Origin: Gammaproteobacteria bacterium
Lineage (GTDB): Bacteria; Pseudomonadota; Gammaproteobacteria; GRL18
Direction: 5' to 3'
Length of the DNA stretch: 64,000 nt
Assembly: GCA_015488755.1 (NCBI GenBank)
Contig: WFNB01000120.1
Span: 17,537-81,536, forward strand
The number at the start of each line of letters is the position of its first letter. Within the stretch, counting starts at the first letter, position 1. Positions 50,287 to 60,468 of this stretch are shown piece after piece. The position numbers and the translations under genes are program-made. Under the pieces are notes generated by a model. The model searched no databases. It was not told the origin of the DNA and worked only from the letters and a program-made list of their open reading frames with translations.

Positions 50287-50459
50287 GTAACTACTCAGCG
50301 TATTATATCCCTCGAACAGAGTGTCCAGCCTGCAAGTTAGTGTTTCAGGGGTTTATGAAAACATGGATGTTTTCATTAAAGCGTTACATGGATGTACTTG
50401 AGCGTCCCCTGAAATGCAGACTTGTAGACTGGATACGGCTAGTCTTGCTGAATAGTTAC
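50287..50459. mobile_element. Family B MITE-like element
   Basis: A 173-bp palindromic element with 13-bp inverted ends GTAACTACTCAGC and GTAACTATTCAGC (one difference). It is flanked by a perfect 8-bp target duplication, TATTATAG at 50279-50286 and 50460-50467. The inside contains nested inverted segments, TCCAGCCTGCAAGT with ACTTGTAGACTGGA, TTTCAGGGG with CCCCTGAAA, and a GAAAACATGGATGTTTTC hairpin. No open reading frame is seen. It separates hisS from yfgM. Confidence 0.85.
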
Positions 50460-50556
50460 TATTATAGTTCCATTCTATTGTTAACGACTCAATAAGTAGA
50501 ACGTGGGCTATTTATTATTAAATAAACCTTAACTATCCACAAGCTCAGGAGTACAA

Positions 50557-51186
50557 ATGGATACTTACGAAACAGAAGAACAACAAGTTGAAGCCATAAA
50601 AAAATGGTGGGCTGATAATTATAAAATGGTTATTGTCCTAAGTATTATTGGTTTAGGCAGCATTGTTGGTGTGCAAAAGTACAAAGAACAGAAAATAGTG
50701 ACTGCACAAACAGCATCATTGGAATACGATCATATTGTAAATTCAATTGCAGAGAACAAGGATGCCGTAATATCTCAGCAAGTGGACACGATGCTCAAAA
50801 AGTATGAAAACTTTCCTTATGCCGCCTTATCTGCCATGCTTGAAGCAAAGCAGATGATCAGCAATAACAAGTTTTCTGAGGCAGAAGAAAAGTATCAATG
50901 GGTGATCAAACATTCTCAAGCAACTAATCTACAGCATATTGCTAGAATACGCTTGGCGACACTTATGTCGTCACAAGGAAAAAATGAGGCCGCGCTTAAG
51001 GTCTTAAATACTAAAGAAGGTCAGTTTAAAGCCAGTTATTTAGAAGTGAAAGGCGATATTCTTGTCGCTTTAAAACGTCTTGATGATGCCCGATCAGCCT
51101 ACGATCAAGCCTTGGATGCTTATGCGGCTATTGGTGCTAATGCTCAGATTTTAAGAGTTAAACGCAACGACTTAGGAAACTCGTAA
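50557..51186 (+). CDS. yfgM: YfgM family membrane-anchored TPR protein
   Basis: YfgM is an inner-membrane protein that works with the periplasmic chaperone network near SecYEG. The 209-residue product has the family opening YETEEQQVEAIKKWWADNYK, a membrane helix (about 25-42) and a helical TPR-like periplasmic domain. It shares one base with bamB, its usual neighbour. Confidence 0.93.
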   Translation: MDTYETEEQQVEAIKKWWADNYKMVIVLSIIGLGSIVGVQKYKEQKIVTAQTASLEYDHIVNSIAENKDAVISQQVDTMLKKYENFPYAALSAMLEAKQMISNNKFSEAEEKYQWVIKHSQATNLQHIARIRLATLMSSQGKNEAALKVLNTKEGQFKASYLEVKGDILVALKRLDDARSAYDQALDAYAAIGANAQILRVKRNDLGNS

Positions 51187-52364
51187 TGACATACATTTTT
51201 GCTGATCGCTTATCCATCCTTTTACTTTTTATAACAACATTACTATTACATGGTTGTGGTTGGACAGACAGTTTTTTTGGTGGAGAAGATAACACCGTGC
51301 CTCCTACTGAACTAAATGATATTAGCGAAACGGTACATATTCATCCCTTATGGAGTAAAGATGTCGGTGTGGGCTTGGGTGAAGCCTTTGTTGCTCTCCA
51401 ACCGGCTATTACTAGCAGTCATATCTACACTGTTGATCGTGAAGGACAAGTGACTGCTTTAAATTTAGGAACTGGTAGCATTAACTGGCAAGTTGAGTTA
51501 GATATGACCATTACGGGTGGTATTAGTTTTGGTGATGGTATACTTGTCATTGGTAATAACCGTGGTGAACTCATCGTATTAAATGATAGTGATGGTTCTA
51601 TAAAATGGCAAAAAGAATTAAGCAGTGTGATCTTATCTGCACCAGTAATCCAAGATGATGTACTGATTGCGCGTACAGGCGATGGTCGAATTTATGGTTT
51701 AAGTACGGATGATGGCAGTCAGATTTGGGTTTATGATCGAGGTGTTCCTGTATTAACTTTGAGAGGTAATAGTAGTCCTTTATTGGCAGGCAAAGAATTG
51801 GTTTTTACCGGCTTTGATAGTGGTAAAGTTGCTGCTGTCGGGGTTCAGCATGGTCGTCTTTTATGGGAAGCGAATGCGACAGTACCAAGAGGTCGTTCTG
51901 ATCTGGAACGTTTAGTTGATATTGATGGCAATATGCTATTAATTGGTCGAGTATTATATGTTGTCACCTATCAGGGGCGTATTGTTGCTATTGACGCACT
52001 GGAAGGCGATATATTGTGGGCAGAAAAAATGTCCTCTTATGCGGGTATGTCTGCGGATGAACGAAATCTTTATATTACTGATTCTGACAGCAATGTATGG
52101 GCTGTCGATCGAGTGTCTGGAAAACGCCTATGGAAACAAGATAAACTTGCGTACCGGATTTTAACTGCTCCTGTCTCTGTGGGCGACAATGTATTAGTGG
52201 GTGACTATGAAGGTTATGTACACATTCTTTCTAGTGATGGTGGTGAACTGATTGGACGTGAAAAGATTGATGGCAGTGGTTTTCATGTGCAACCGCAAGT
52301 AGATGGTGATACCGTCTTTATTTATGGTAATAGCGGTACCTTGCACGCATTACAGATTAATTAA
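51186..52364 (+). CDS. bamB: Outer membrane protein assembly factor BamB
   Basis: BamB is a beta-propeller lipoprotein of the BAM complex that folds outer-membrane proteins. The 392-residue product has a lipobox LHGC (Cys24) and repeating PQQ-like blades, such as ITSSHIYTVDREGQVTALNLGTGSINW. ATG 51186 overlaps the yfgM stop. It lies 22 bases before der. Confidence 0.95.
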   Translation: MTYIFADRLSILLLFITTLLLHGCGWTDSFFGGEDNTVPPTELNDISETVHIHPLWSKDVGVGLGEAFVALQPAITSSHIYTVDREGQVTALNLGTGSINWQVELDMTITGGISFGDGILVIGNNRGELIVLNDSDGSIKWQKELSSVILSAPVIQDDVLIARTGDGRIYGLSTDDGSQIWVYDRGVPVLTLRGNSSPLLAGKELVFTGFDSGKVAAVGVQHGRLLWEANATVPRGRSDLERLVDIDGNMLLIGRVLYVVTYQGRIVAIDALEGDILWAEKMSSYAGMSADERNLYITDSDSNVWAVDRVSGKRLWKQDKLAYRILTAPVSVGDNVLVGDYEGYVHILSSDGGELIGREKIDGSGFHVQPQVDGDTVFIYGNSGTLHALQIN

Positions 52365-52386
52365 TAAGAAGAATTAACGAGATACT

Positions 52387-53844
52387 ATGAAACCAGTTAT
52401 TGCCCTCGTCGGTCGTCCTAATGTGGGCAAATCAACCCTTTTTAACCGCCTTACTAAAACACGTGATGCCCTAGTTGCCGATATGCCCGGTGTGACACGT
52501 GATCGTCAATATGGTGATGGTGTTGTGGGTGATCGCCCCTATATTGTTATTGATACGGGTGGTCTTAGTGGTGAGGATGAAGGCGTTGATACTCTGATGC
52601 AATCACAGGTCTATTTGGCCATGCAAGAAGCCAATATTATCCTGTTTTTAGTCGATGGTCGTGGTGGTATTACCGGACATGATCAAAGCATTGCCCAACA
52701 TGTACGTCAATTAGGCAAGAGTATTATTGTTTTGGTTAACAAAACCGAAGGTATGAATGATGATGTGGTTGAAGCTGAATTTTTTGCCTTGGGGCTAGGA
52801 CAGCCTTATGCAGTTTCGGCATCTCATGGTGATGGCATCGTGCCACTCATGGAAGACCTATTAGAAAAAATTCCCAGAGATACCGATGAGCTTGATGAGG
52901 ACATTGATCACTCTTATGAAGGCTCCTACAAAAAAAATGGTATTAAACTGGCTATTGTTGGTCGTCCAAATGTGGGCAAATCAACTCTGATAAATCGCTT
53001 GATGGGTGAAGAGCGAGTGGTTGCCTTTGATATGCCGGGCACCACAAGAGACAGCATTTTTATTCCCTTTGAGCGAGATGCTAAACGCTATACCTTTATT
53101 GATACTGCTGGCGTGAGAAGACGTAGTCGAGTAAAAGAGACCATTGAAAAGTTCTCTATTATTAAAGCGTTACAAGCGATTGAATCCGCCAATGTTGTGA
53201 TTTTAATGTTAGATGCCCATGAAGGTCTAACGGATCAGGATTTGCATCTGCTTAGCTATATTTTAGATACTGGACGGGCATTGATTATTGCCATTAATAA
53301 ATGGGATGGTATGACTAAAGATGCTAGAGAATTTGTTAAAGAACAATTAGAACGCCGCCTGCCTTTTTTGGATTATGCTAAATACCATTACATTTCAGCC
53401 TTACATGGCAGTGGTGTTGGCTTACTTTATGACTCGGTTGATAAAGCCTATGATTCAGCAATGAAAAGGCATCAGCCAGCCACATTGAGTCGTTTACTTG
53501 AAAATGCGGTACAAATGCATCAGCCCCCTTTGGCTCGTGGTCGTCGCATTAAATTACGCTATGCGCATCAGGGAGGGCAAAATCCACCTCTTATTGTTAT
53601 TCATGGTAGTCAGACCGATCATATTCCTGAATCATATAAGCGTTATTTAATGAATTCATTCCGAAAATGGCTGAAATTAGAAGCAACGCCTATACGGTTG
53701 GAATTTAAAAATAGCTCCAACCCTTATCGTGGTACAAAAAGAAATAATGAAAAGACCAAACAATTGATGCAAAAGAGACATCGTCAAACCAAAAATATGG
53801 CTAAGAAATACGCAGGGAAAAAAAATAAGAGAACCAATCGTTAA
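52387..53844 (+). CDS. der: Ribosome assembly GTPase Der (EngA)
   Basis: Der has two consecutive GTPase domains and a KH-like C-terminus and is needed for 50S ribosome maturation. Two G1 motifs GRPNVGKST are at about residues 9-17 and 192-200, and DTGG, DTAG, NKTE and NKWD motifs follow in each domain. The C-terminal tail is basic (KRHRQTKNMAKKYAGKKNKRTNR). It ends 4 bases from the convergent gene at 53849. Confidence 0.98.
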   Translation: MKPVIALVGRPNVGKSTLFNRLTKTRDALVADMPGVTRDRQYGDGVVGDRPYIVIDTGGLSGEDEGVDTLMQSQVYLAMQEANIILFLVDGRGGITGHDQSIAQHVRQLGKSIIVLVNKTEGMNDDVVEAEFFALGLGQPYAVSASHGDGIVPLMEDLLEKIPRDTDELDEDIDHSYEGSYKKNGIKLAIVGRPNVGKSTLINRLMGEERVVAFDMPGTTRDSIFIPFERDAKRYTFIDTAGVRRRSRVKETIEKFSIIKALQAIESANVVILMLDAHEGLTDQDLHLLSYILDTGRALIIAINKWDGMTKDAREFVKEQLERRLPFLDYAKYHYISALHGSGVGLLYDSVDKAYDSAMKRHQPATLSRLLENAVQMHQPPLARGRRIKLRYAHQGGQNPPLIVIHGSQTDHIPESYKRYLMNSFRKWLKLEATPIRLEFKNSSNPYRGTKRNNEKTKQLMQKRHRQTKNMAKKYAGKKNKRTNR

Positions 53845-53848
53845 TTTT

Positions 53849-54316
53849 TTATGTCCTCATAGTCATAAATGTTGTGATTTGTGCAGAGGCCTTTCTTAGA
53901 TTTAGACTTAATAATCGTGAAATTCCTTTTAAAATTTTAATACCTACTTGAGGGTGCTTAGACAGCAGTGTATTAAAATCATCTCGCCTTAGAATTAAAA
54001 TAGTGGATGTTTGGCAAGCCTTAACAGTGGCAGAGCGAGTTAAACCATCAATGAGTGCCATTTCCCCTAGTGAATCCCCAGTAGAGATAGTAGAAATAAT
54101 GACCTCTTTGCCATCGAGTGTTTTAATTATTTCTAATTTTCCAGCAGCGACAAAGCTTAAAAAGCTTCCGTGTTGACCTTCTTTACAGACTAAGCCCCCT
54201 ATTGAGAGTTCTTTTGGAAAAAGAAATTGAGAGAGCACTTGAGTATCTTCAGCGGTTAGCTCATTAAAAATAGGCACTTTAGAAATAAGGTATTCAAGCT
54301 CTTTATCGATATTCAT
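53849..54316 (-). CDS. Stand-alone cyclic nucleotide-binding domain protein
   Basis: The 155-residue protein is a single cNMP-binding domain, similar to the sensing domain of CRP, with a phosphate-binding cassette GEMALIDGLTRSATVKA that contains the conserved Glu and Arg. There is no DNA-binding helix-turn-helix and no membrane segment, so it probably acts by binding a partner. It could respond to cAMP from the cyclase at 12956. The adjacent divergent region to 54479 has no gene. Confidence 0.85.
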   Translation of the reverse strand: MNIDKELEYLISKVPIFNELTAEDTQVLSQFLFPKELSIGGLVCKEGQHGSFLSFVAAGKLEIIKTLDGKEVIISTISTGDSLGEMALIDGLTRSATVKACQTSTILILRRDDFNTLLSKHPQVGIKILKGISRLLSLNLRKASAQITTFMTMRT

Positions 54317-54478
54317 TGGTTATCCTGTATTAGTATTAATGTGTGTACAATATAGAACACATTACTATAATAAAAGAGATATAAAATTTAGCAAGCTATG
54401 TTGTTCTATAAAAAGAATAAATTAAAAATTTTAGCTGATGAGATAAGATTAAGGTGTCTTGTTTCTAAATTAACCTAA

Positions 54479-54940
54479 TTACTTTTCCTTATCTTTTAAT
54501 GTTTGCTTATATCTTTTTTTAAATACGCGGGCATACATTATGCAGCCAAGGTACATGAGTGTTGCAAACATTACCTCTAATAAGCCAGCGTACCAGTGTT
54601 CTGGATAGGCTGACATTTCACTAATGCCGTGAGCAAAGTAAGCCAAAGATAGAAAACTAGCCCACTGATAGGTATAGAGTTTGTTGTTGAGTAAACCTCT
54701 CATAGGGAATAATAAAGGGCTTACAATCACCAGTAGTACCAATGCTGTAGGGAACTGTCGAGAAGGGATCAGCCAAATAATATTAATCATTAAGACAATA
54801 AATAATGAAAAATAAGCGATTAATGCCAGATTTTGGGAAAATTTGAGTGTTTTTTCCTCTTGGCTATTACATGATGGGCTCTTCTTGATTTCAGATATAC
54901 TTTTTTCGTCAGCTTTGTTTTGTTCGATTGAGGTGCTCAT
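54479..54940 (-). CDS. DUF2069 family membrane protein
   Basis: The 153-residue product has four predicted membrane helices and the family motif NKLYTYQWASFLSLAYFAHGISE, which I recognise as DUF2069, a family of unknown function often found next to wrbA. ATG 54940 is chosen as it begins one base after the wrbA stop (TAAAATG); a longer frame to 55015 would overlap wrbA. The first 40 residues are polar. Confidence 0.85.
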   Translation of the reverse strand: MSTSIEQNKADEKSISEIKKSPSCNSQEEKTLKFSQNLALIAYFSLFIVLMINIIWLIPSRQFPTALVLLVIVSPLLFPMRGLLNNKLYTYQWASFLSLAYFAHGISEMSAYPEHWYAGLLEVMFATLMYLGCIMYARVFKKRYKQTLKDKEK

Positions 54941-54941
54941 T

Positions 54942-55886
<945 letters not shown>

Positions 55887-56240
55887 ATGAAATTTAAAAA
55901 ATATGCTAAGTATCTGGGGGTGGCTACTTTAGCTATTGGTATCGTAACAGGTTGTGCAAATGCCGGCAGTTCGTCTAGTGCAAGCACTGCGTCAATGTCA
56001 GCAAATGATCAAGCGGTACAGCAGGTTATTGATGATGCTAAAGCAGCGTTAAGTATTGCTAAAAAAGGTGATTATGCTTGGCGTGATACGGGAAAATTTA
56101 TTAAACAAGCTGAAAAAGCTCTGGCTGACGGTCATACGGCTAAGGCAAGTTCTTTAGCAACAAAAGCATTGCAACAGTCTCAGTTGGCTAAAAAGCAAAG
56201 CATAGAACAAGCAAAAGCAGTTGAAGCACGTTTTAATTAA
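55887..56240 (+). CDS. SoxXA-binding protein (SoxK)-like lipoprotein
   Basis: The 117-residue product has a lipoprotein signal with lipobox VTGC (Cys23), then a Ser/Ala-rich linker and two helices. The segment YAWRDTGKFIKQAEKALADGH and the Ala/Gln-rich helix resemble SoxXA-binding proteins, which form part of thiosulfate oxidation in many gammaproteobacteria. Other Sox genes are not in this window. The assignment comes from pattern memory and could instead be a generic small lipoprotein. A terminator follows at 56303. Confidence 0.5.
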   Translation: MKFKKYAKYLGVATLAIGIVTGCANAGSSSSASTASMSANDQAVQQVIDDAKAALSIAKKGDYAWRDTGKFIKQAEKALADGHTAKASSLATKALQQSQLAKKQSIEQAKAVEARFN

Positions 56241-56302
56241 AATCTAGTCATTAGTTAGCAAATTCATTTGCTAAATGGTTACTATTAGTAAAACGATTGA
56301 AG

Positions 56303-56331
56303 AGAGGTGATGAAAATCACCTCTTTTTTTT
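56303..56331 (+). terminator. Terminator after the SoxK-like gene
   Basis: Perfect 9-bp stem (AGAGGTGAT at 56303-56311, ATCACCTCT at 56316-56324), GAAA loop, T-run. It shows the SoxK-like gene is monocistronic. Confidence 0.9.
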
Positions 56332-56400
56332 ATCGCTTCTTTTTTATTGTGGTTACTTTATTTGTTATAGTGGTGTTTTTTTAAGACTCAATTTAATAAT

Positions 56401-57609
56401 ATGTTGTATTTAAAGCTCTTTAGCCGTTTTATCGTATTTGTTTTTCAACGTTTTCTCTTGTTACGTTGTACCGAAACAGCCGCCTCACTCAGTTATACCT
56501 CATTATTATCTCTAGTTCCGTTATTGGCCGTTATTTTTGCTGGGTTTTCTTCTTTCTCCGTATTTCAAGAATTGTTTATTGAAATACAACACTTTATTTT
56601 TGCAAACTTTGTGCCTTCTTCGAGCGAAGTCATACAAGAATATCTGAATGAATTTGTAGGCAAGGCTTCACGCTTAACATTGGTGGGCTTATTGGGCTTA
56701 TTTTTTGTTGCGCTAATGCTGATGTGGCAGATAGACAAAGCGTTGAACCATATTTGGGGAGCACATAAAAGTAAAAATTTACTGCGCACCTTTTTAACCT
56801 ATTGGGCGGTATTGACCCTAGGGCCGGTATTAATGGGTATTAGTTTGATGCTGACTTCTTATATTGTGTCTCTTCCTTTAATTACCGATGCTGCTGATAC
56901 GATTGGGGTGCGTACACAAATGTTAGCAGTGATACCTATTGTGCTGACCTTATTTTCCTTTACTATGATTTATCTGATTATCCCTAATACTCGGGTGACG
57001 TTTGCCCATGCGTTAATCGGAGGGATCACAGCCACCTTATTTTTTGAATTAGCAAAAAAAGGTTTTGCTCTATATGTCAGTCATAATACCACTTATACGA
57101 GTCTTTATGGTACGTTAGCAACGGTTCCTATTTTTCTAATTTGGATCTATATTTCATGGCTGGTGACTCTTTTGGGAGCTGTTACCACCCGTTCAATGTC
57201 ATTATTTGATTTTTCCTTGCTTGAGGATCATTGTCAAGTAAACCGTTTTAGCTCTGCTTTTCATATTCTTCGGTTATTATTTAAAGCGTCTCAAGAGGGA
57301 ATGCCTTTATCAGATGAAGACATTCATAGTGACCCATGTTTGCATAATGAAAAACATCTGGATGAGATTTTGTATGAATTAGAGGCTTTAAACTGGTTAC
57401 TAAAAACTGAAAATGATCTATGGAGTATTAGTAAAGATCTTGATAATGTGACCCTGTGGGATTTATACCAAAAATTACCCTATTCTTTACCTAAAACACA
57501 TTCTGAGGAACCTTTATCCGTTATCATAGGTCAAACTAATGTTGCTCTGTCGCGCGAATTGGATTTTCCGCTCAAAGCAGTTTTTTCCCAATATGAATGT
57601 GAGACTTAA
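56401..57609 (+). CDS. YihY/RNase BN-like inner membrane protein
   Basis: The 402-residue protein has six transmembrane helices in its first 290 residues with the YihY signature TAASLSYTSLLSLVPLLAVIF and YGTLATVPIFLIWIYISW, and a cytoplasmic C-terminus (about 290-402). This family was once thought to be ribonuclease BN; that activity belongs to another protein and the function is not established. It ends 7 bases before the TlpA-like gene. Confidence 0.9.
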   Translation: MLYLKLFSRFIVFVFQRFLLLRCTETAASLSYTSLLSLVPLLAVIFAGFSSFSVFQELFIEIQHFIFANFVPSSSEVIQEYLNEFVGKASRLTLVGLLGLFFVALMLMWQIDKALNHIWGAHKSKNLLRTFLTYWAVLTLGPVLMGISLMLTSYIVSLPLITDAADTIGVRTQMLAVIPIVLTLFSFTMIYLIIPNTRVTFAHALIGGITATLFFELAKKGFALYVSHNTTYTSLYGTLATVPIFLIWIYISWLVTLLGAVTTRSMSLFDFSLLEDHCQVNRFSSAFHILRLLFKASQEGMPLSDEDIHSDPCLHNEKHLDEILYELEALNWLLKTENDLWSISKDLDNVTLWDLYQKLPYSLPKTHSEEPLSVIIGQTNVALSRELDFPLKAVFSQYECET

Positions 57610-57616
57610 GTACACT

Positions 57617-58090
57617 ATGAAAAATAAATATTTCCATGCACTTGTTGCTGGATTACTACTGGCATTGACTTCAAACAATGTCTTTGCCATTGACTTCTCG
57701 TTTACTGATATGGAGGGAGAAAAACACCAATTATCTCAATATTCCGGTAAATGGGTTTTAGTCAACTTCTGGGCAACTTGGTGCCCACCTTGCCGTAAAG
57801 AAATTCCTGATTTATCAGATTTTCATTTAGAAAATGATGATGCGGTTGTTATAGGCGTTAATTTTGAACCAGGCATTACGGATGAGAAATTAAAAAAATT
57901 TATTGCACTGTATCTAGTGAGTTATCCTATCACTAAAGTCAGTGATGAAATTATTGCTGCATTGGGAGAGCCTAGAGGACTGCCCACCTCTATTCTTATT
58001 GATCCTCAGGGCAATGTTGTCAGAAAGCTGGTTGGTATGGTTGATGAGAGACGTATTAATAAAGTAATTGCTAAATATACTAAAGAATAG
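57617..58090 (+). CDS. TlpA/ResA-like periplasmic thioredoxin
   Basis: The 157-residue product has a Sec signal (residues 1-24, NNVFA-ID) and a thioredoxin fold with active site ATWCPPC, Cys56 and Cys59, followed by LSDFHLENDDAVVIGVNFE. The cis-Pro segment is GLPTSILI. ATG 57617 is chosen; a frame beginning 78 bases earlier overlaps the upstream gene. It is first in a four-gene set with a SoxW-like thioredoxin, TolC and a short adaptor. Confidence 0.92.
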   Translation: MKNKYFHALVAGLLLALTSNNVFAIDFSFTDMEGEKHQLSQYSGKWVLVNFWATWCPPCRKEIPDLSDFHLENDDAVVIGVNFEPGITDEKLKKFIALYLVSYPITKVSDEIIAALGEPRGLPTSILIDPQGNVVRKLVGMVDERRINKVIAKYTKE

Positions 58091-58117
58091 CACTATTTTA
58101 AAAGAGGTTACCGATTT

Positions 58118-58645
58118 ATGCACTATCATAAACGTTTTATAGCACTGTGTTTTTTCCTTATGAGTGTTACTGTCCATGCAGGAGAAACAAAAAATCCAGA
58201 AGACTATTTTTTTGATTCAACCTTTGGTGATTTTTCAGAAGAGTTAGTGACGGCTAAAGAACAGGGGAAAAAAGGCATTATGATCTTTTTTGAAATGGAT
58301 GAATGCCCATTTTGCCATTGGATGAAAACTCATGTTCTCAACCAACCCAACGTTCAAAATTATTTCAAAGAAAACTTCCTTATATTTGCTGTGGATATTG
58401 AGGGAGATGTTGAAATGACTAATTTTCAAGGTAAAAGCATGACCCAAAAAGACTTTGCCTTTAAAGAAAATCGAGTAAGAGCCACACCGGTACTGGCTTT
58501 TTTTGATTTGGAAGGTAAACGAGTGATGCGCTTTACTGGACGGACTTCCAGTGCAGATGAATTTTTATTACTAGGAAAATTTGTGGTCGATAAAGAATAT
58601 GAAAAACAAAAATTTTCTAAATATAAGCGTTTGAATAAAAAATAA
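58118..58645 (+). CDS. SoxW-like periplasmic thioredoxin
   Basis: The 175-residue product has a signal peptide (to about residue 21, VHA-GE) and a thioredoxin-like domain with CPFC (Cys63, Cys66) and cis-Pro in RATPVLAFFDLEG. The family, COG2143, includes SoxW, which works with the Sox thiosulfate pathway, and relatives of DsbD's C-terminal domain. It starts 27 bases after the TlpA-like gene and ends 1 base before the TolC gene, which strongly suggests co-transcription. Confidence 0.82.
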   Translation: MHYHKRFIALCFFLMSVTVHAGETKNPEDYFFDSTFGDFSEELVTAKEQGKKGIMIFFEMDECPFCHWMKTHVLNQPNVQNYFKENFLIFAVDIEGDVEMTNFQGKSMTQKDFAFKENRVRATPVLAFFDLEGKRVMRFTGRTSSADEFLLLGKFVVDKEYEKQKFSKYKRLNKK

Positions 58646-58646
58646 A

Positions 58647-59969
58647 ATGAATAAATCCTTATCCTGGGGGGGATATTGTTTTCCATTTCTTATACAGAAC
58701 TTGCTGTGTTTTGCCTTATTACAAAATGCCTTTGCCAATGAGCCAATACCAGAGCCACTGACCTTAAAATATGCCTTATCTAGGGCTGATCTAAACACTT
58801 CTCCAGAAATTATGCGTTATTCTGCCCAACAGCAATTGGCTCGTGCTGAGCAAGACATGGCCTTATCTGAATTAGGTGTGTTTGTTGCGATTAATGGCCG
58901 TCTACGCTATGTAGAGCCTTCCCCTCTATTGCCTGCTGATAGGACAAATGATAGTGAAATAACACTGGATATTTCTAAGCGTTTGTATGATTTTGGGCGC
59001 AGTCATGCCAATATCGAAGCCAGCAAACAAAATCTGGCATCCATTAATGCGCTCTATACAGACTATGTGTCTAAACGTATGGTTGCCATACTGCAAGCCT
59101 ATCTCAATGTTCTTTTGGCTGATATCGTTTATGAACATGCCAATGAAGCCATGTCAGTTGATTATGTGGCCTTAGATAAAATGCGTTCTCGTTTTGAATT
59201 AAAACAAATTTCAGATATTGAGCTATTAGAAGTAGAAAATAAGTATCGACGTTCTCGACGAGAGCAAATTAGAGCCATTAGTGATCAGCGTAATACTCGT
59301 CATCGTTTAGCCCAGTTGCTGCAAGCAAACTCTTTACCTAATACGCTGGAAACACCAGATTTTAAACAAGTGCACTTTTTATCAATTGCCAGAGAATTAC
59401 CAGAATTAGAAACCTTGTATGCAATTGCCTATGAACATAATCCACAGCTTGTTTCTCTTGCCTATAAGAAAAATGCCATGCGTTTTAGTCGTGATGCCTT
59501 TCAAGCTGAAAAATATCCAGTGATCAGTGCTCATTTACAAGCTGCTGAATATGGTAGGGAATTAGGTGGCTCAGATAGGTATCAAGCAGGTATTGAGTTT
59601 AAAGTGCCCCTTTATCAGGCGGGTCAGGAAAATAGTAAAATCAAACAGGCCAGCGCTAAACTTCTGCAAATAGAGGCGGATGCTTTGCGTATGCGACAAG
59701 AAATAGAGCAACAAATACTGGCTCTTTGGTTGCGGATCAGTGAGCTAAAACAGCAGTTTACTGATCCTGATTTTAGTATTGATTATCGTGACTTATATCT
59801 GGAACGCAGTCGGGCATTATACGAACTAGAAGTAACCAGTGATTTGGGTGATGCTATGGTTGAGTTGACGCAAGCACAATTATTTAAGGCGCAAACAGTA
59901 TTTCAATTAGCAATTTCATGGGCAAAATTAGATTCTTTATTGGGTAAGTTGGTGAATTATTATGAATAA
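58647..59969 (+). CDS. TolC family outer membrane efflux protein
   Basis: The 440-residue product has a signal peptide (to about residue 31, NAFA-NE) and two TolC-type halves of alpha-hairpin and beta-strand sequence. Motifs include LDISKRLYDFGRSHANIEASKQ and EFKVPLYQAGQENSKIKQASA. It overlaps the adaptor gene by 8 bases. No inner-membrane transporter lies near it, so its pump partner is probably encoded elsewhere. Confidence 0.9.
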   Translation: MNKSLSWGGYCFPFLIQNLLCFALLQNAFANEPIPEPLTLKYALSRADLNTSPEIMRYSAQQQLARAEQDMALSELGVFVAINGRLRYVEPSPLLPADRTNDSEITLDISKRLYDFGRSHANIEASKQNLASINALYTDYVSKRMVAILQAYLNVLLADIVYEHANEAMSVDYVALDKMRSRFELKQISDIELLEVENKYRRSRREQIRAISDQRNTRHRLAQLLQANSLPNTLETPDFKQVHFLSIARELPELETLYAIAYEHNPQLVSLAYKKNAMRFSRDAFQAEKYPVISAHLQAAEYGRELGGSDRYQAGIEFKVPLYQAGQENSKIKQASAKLLQIEADALRMRQEIEQQILALWLRISELKQQFTDPDFSIDYRDLYLERSRALYELEVTSDLGDAMVELTQAQLFKAQTVFQLAISWAKLDSLLGKLVNYYE

Positions 59970-60468
59970 ATACATTATTTTATTTTGCTTATTGGTCAAT
60001 ACACCTCTATTTGCTGGTGAAACCACGCAATATGAAATTACCTCACCTACCTCTGGTGTGGTCGAACAGATCCATGTCATAGTAGGTAAGCAGGTTGCAA
60101 AAGGTGATTTACTACTTAGTTTTGATGACAGCTTAATTCTTAGTAATTTATCAGAGGCTCAGGCTACTATTAAGTTGGCAAAATTAAATCAAATAGAGGC
60201 TAAAAAAGAGCAAGACCGAGCAGAAGAATTGTATGATAGAACCGTATTATCCGAACATGACTTACAACAGGCAAGAGTTGCCAATGCAAAAGCATTAGCA
60301 CAATTTGCTCAGGCTAAAAACCAGTTACAACATGCATTATGGGATAAAAAACACAGCAAACTGTCTGCAAGTTTTTCTGGTGAAGTACTACAGATATTGG
60401 CTTATCCGGGGCAATATGTGAATAATCAATTTACTGCACAGCCTTTATTTATTATAAAACCTAAATAA
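59962..60468 (+). CDS. Short periplasmic adaptor (HlyD/RND membrane fusion protein-like)
   Basis: The 168-residue product has a signal peptide (to about residue 18, LFA-GE), a biotinyl-lipoyl half motif (TSPTSGVVEQIHVIVGKQVAKGDLLLSFD), a short coiled-coil hairpin, and the second lipoyl half (SGEVLQILAYPGQYVNNQ). It lacks the long beta-barrel and membrane-proximal domains of normal adaptors (usually about 350 residues). The TAA stop (60466-60468) is made by the last two bases of the duplicated target TAAATA and the first base of the family A element. Confidence 0.82.
   Translation: MNKYIILFCLLVNTPLFAGETTQYEITSPTSGVVEQIHVIVGKQVAKGDLLLSFDDSLILSNLSEAQATIKLAKLNQIEAKKEQDRAEELYDRTVLSEHDLQQARVANAKALAQFAQAKNQLQHALWDKKHSKLSASFSGEVLQILAYPGQYVNNQFTAQPLFIIKPK

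Noticed and set aside
50287..50459. Structured noncoding RNA or terminator after hisS
   Set aside because: The perfect 8-bp target duplication and inverted ends show a mobile element; no T-run follows.
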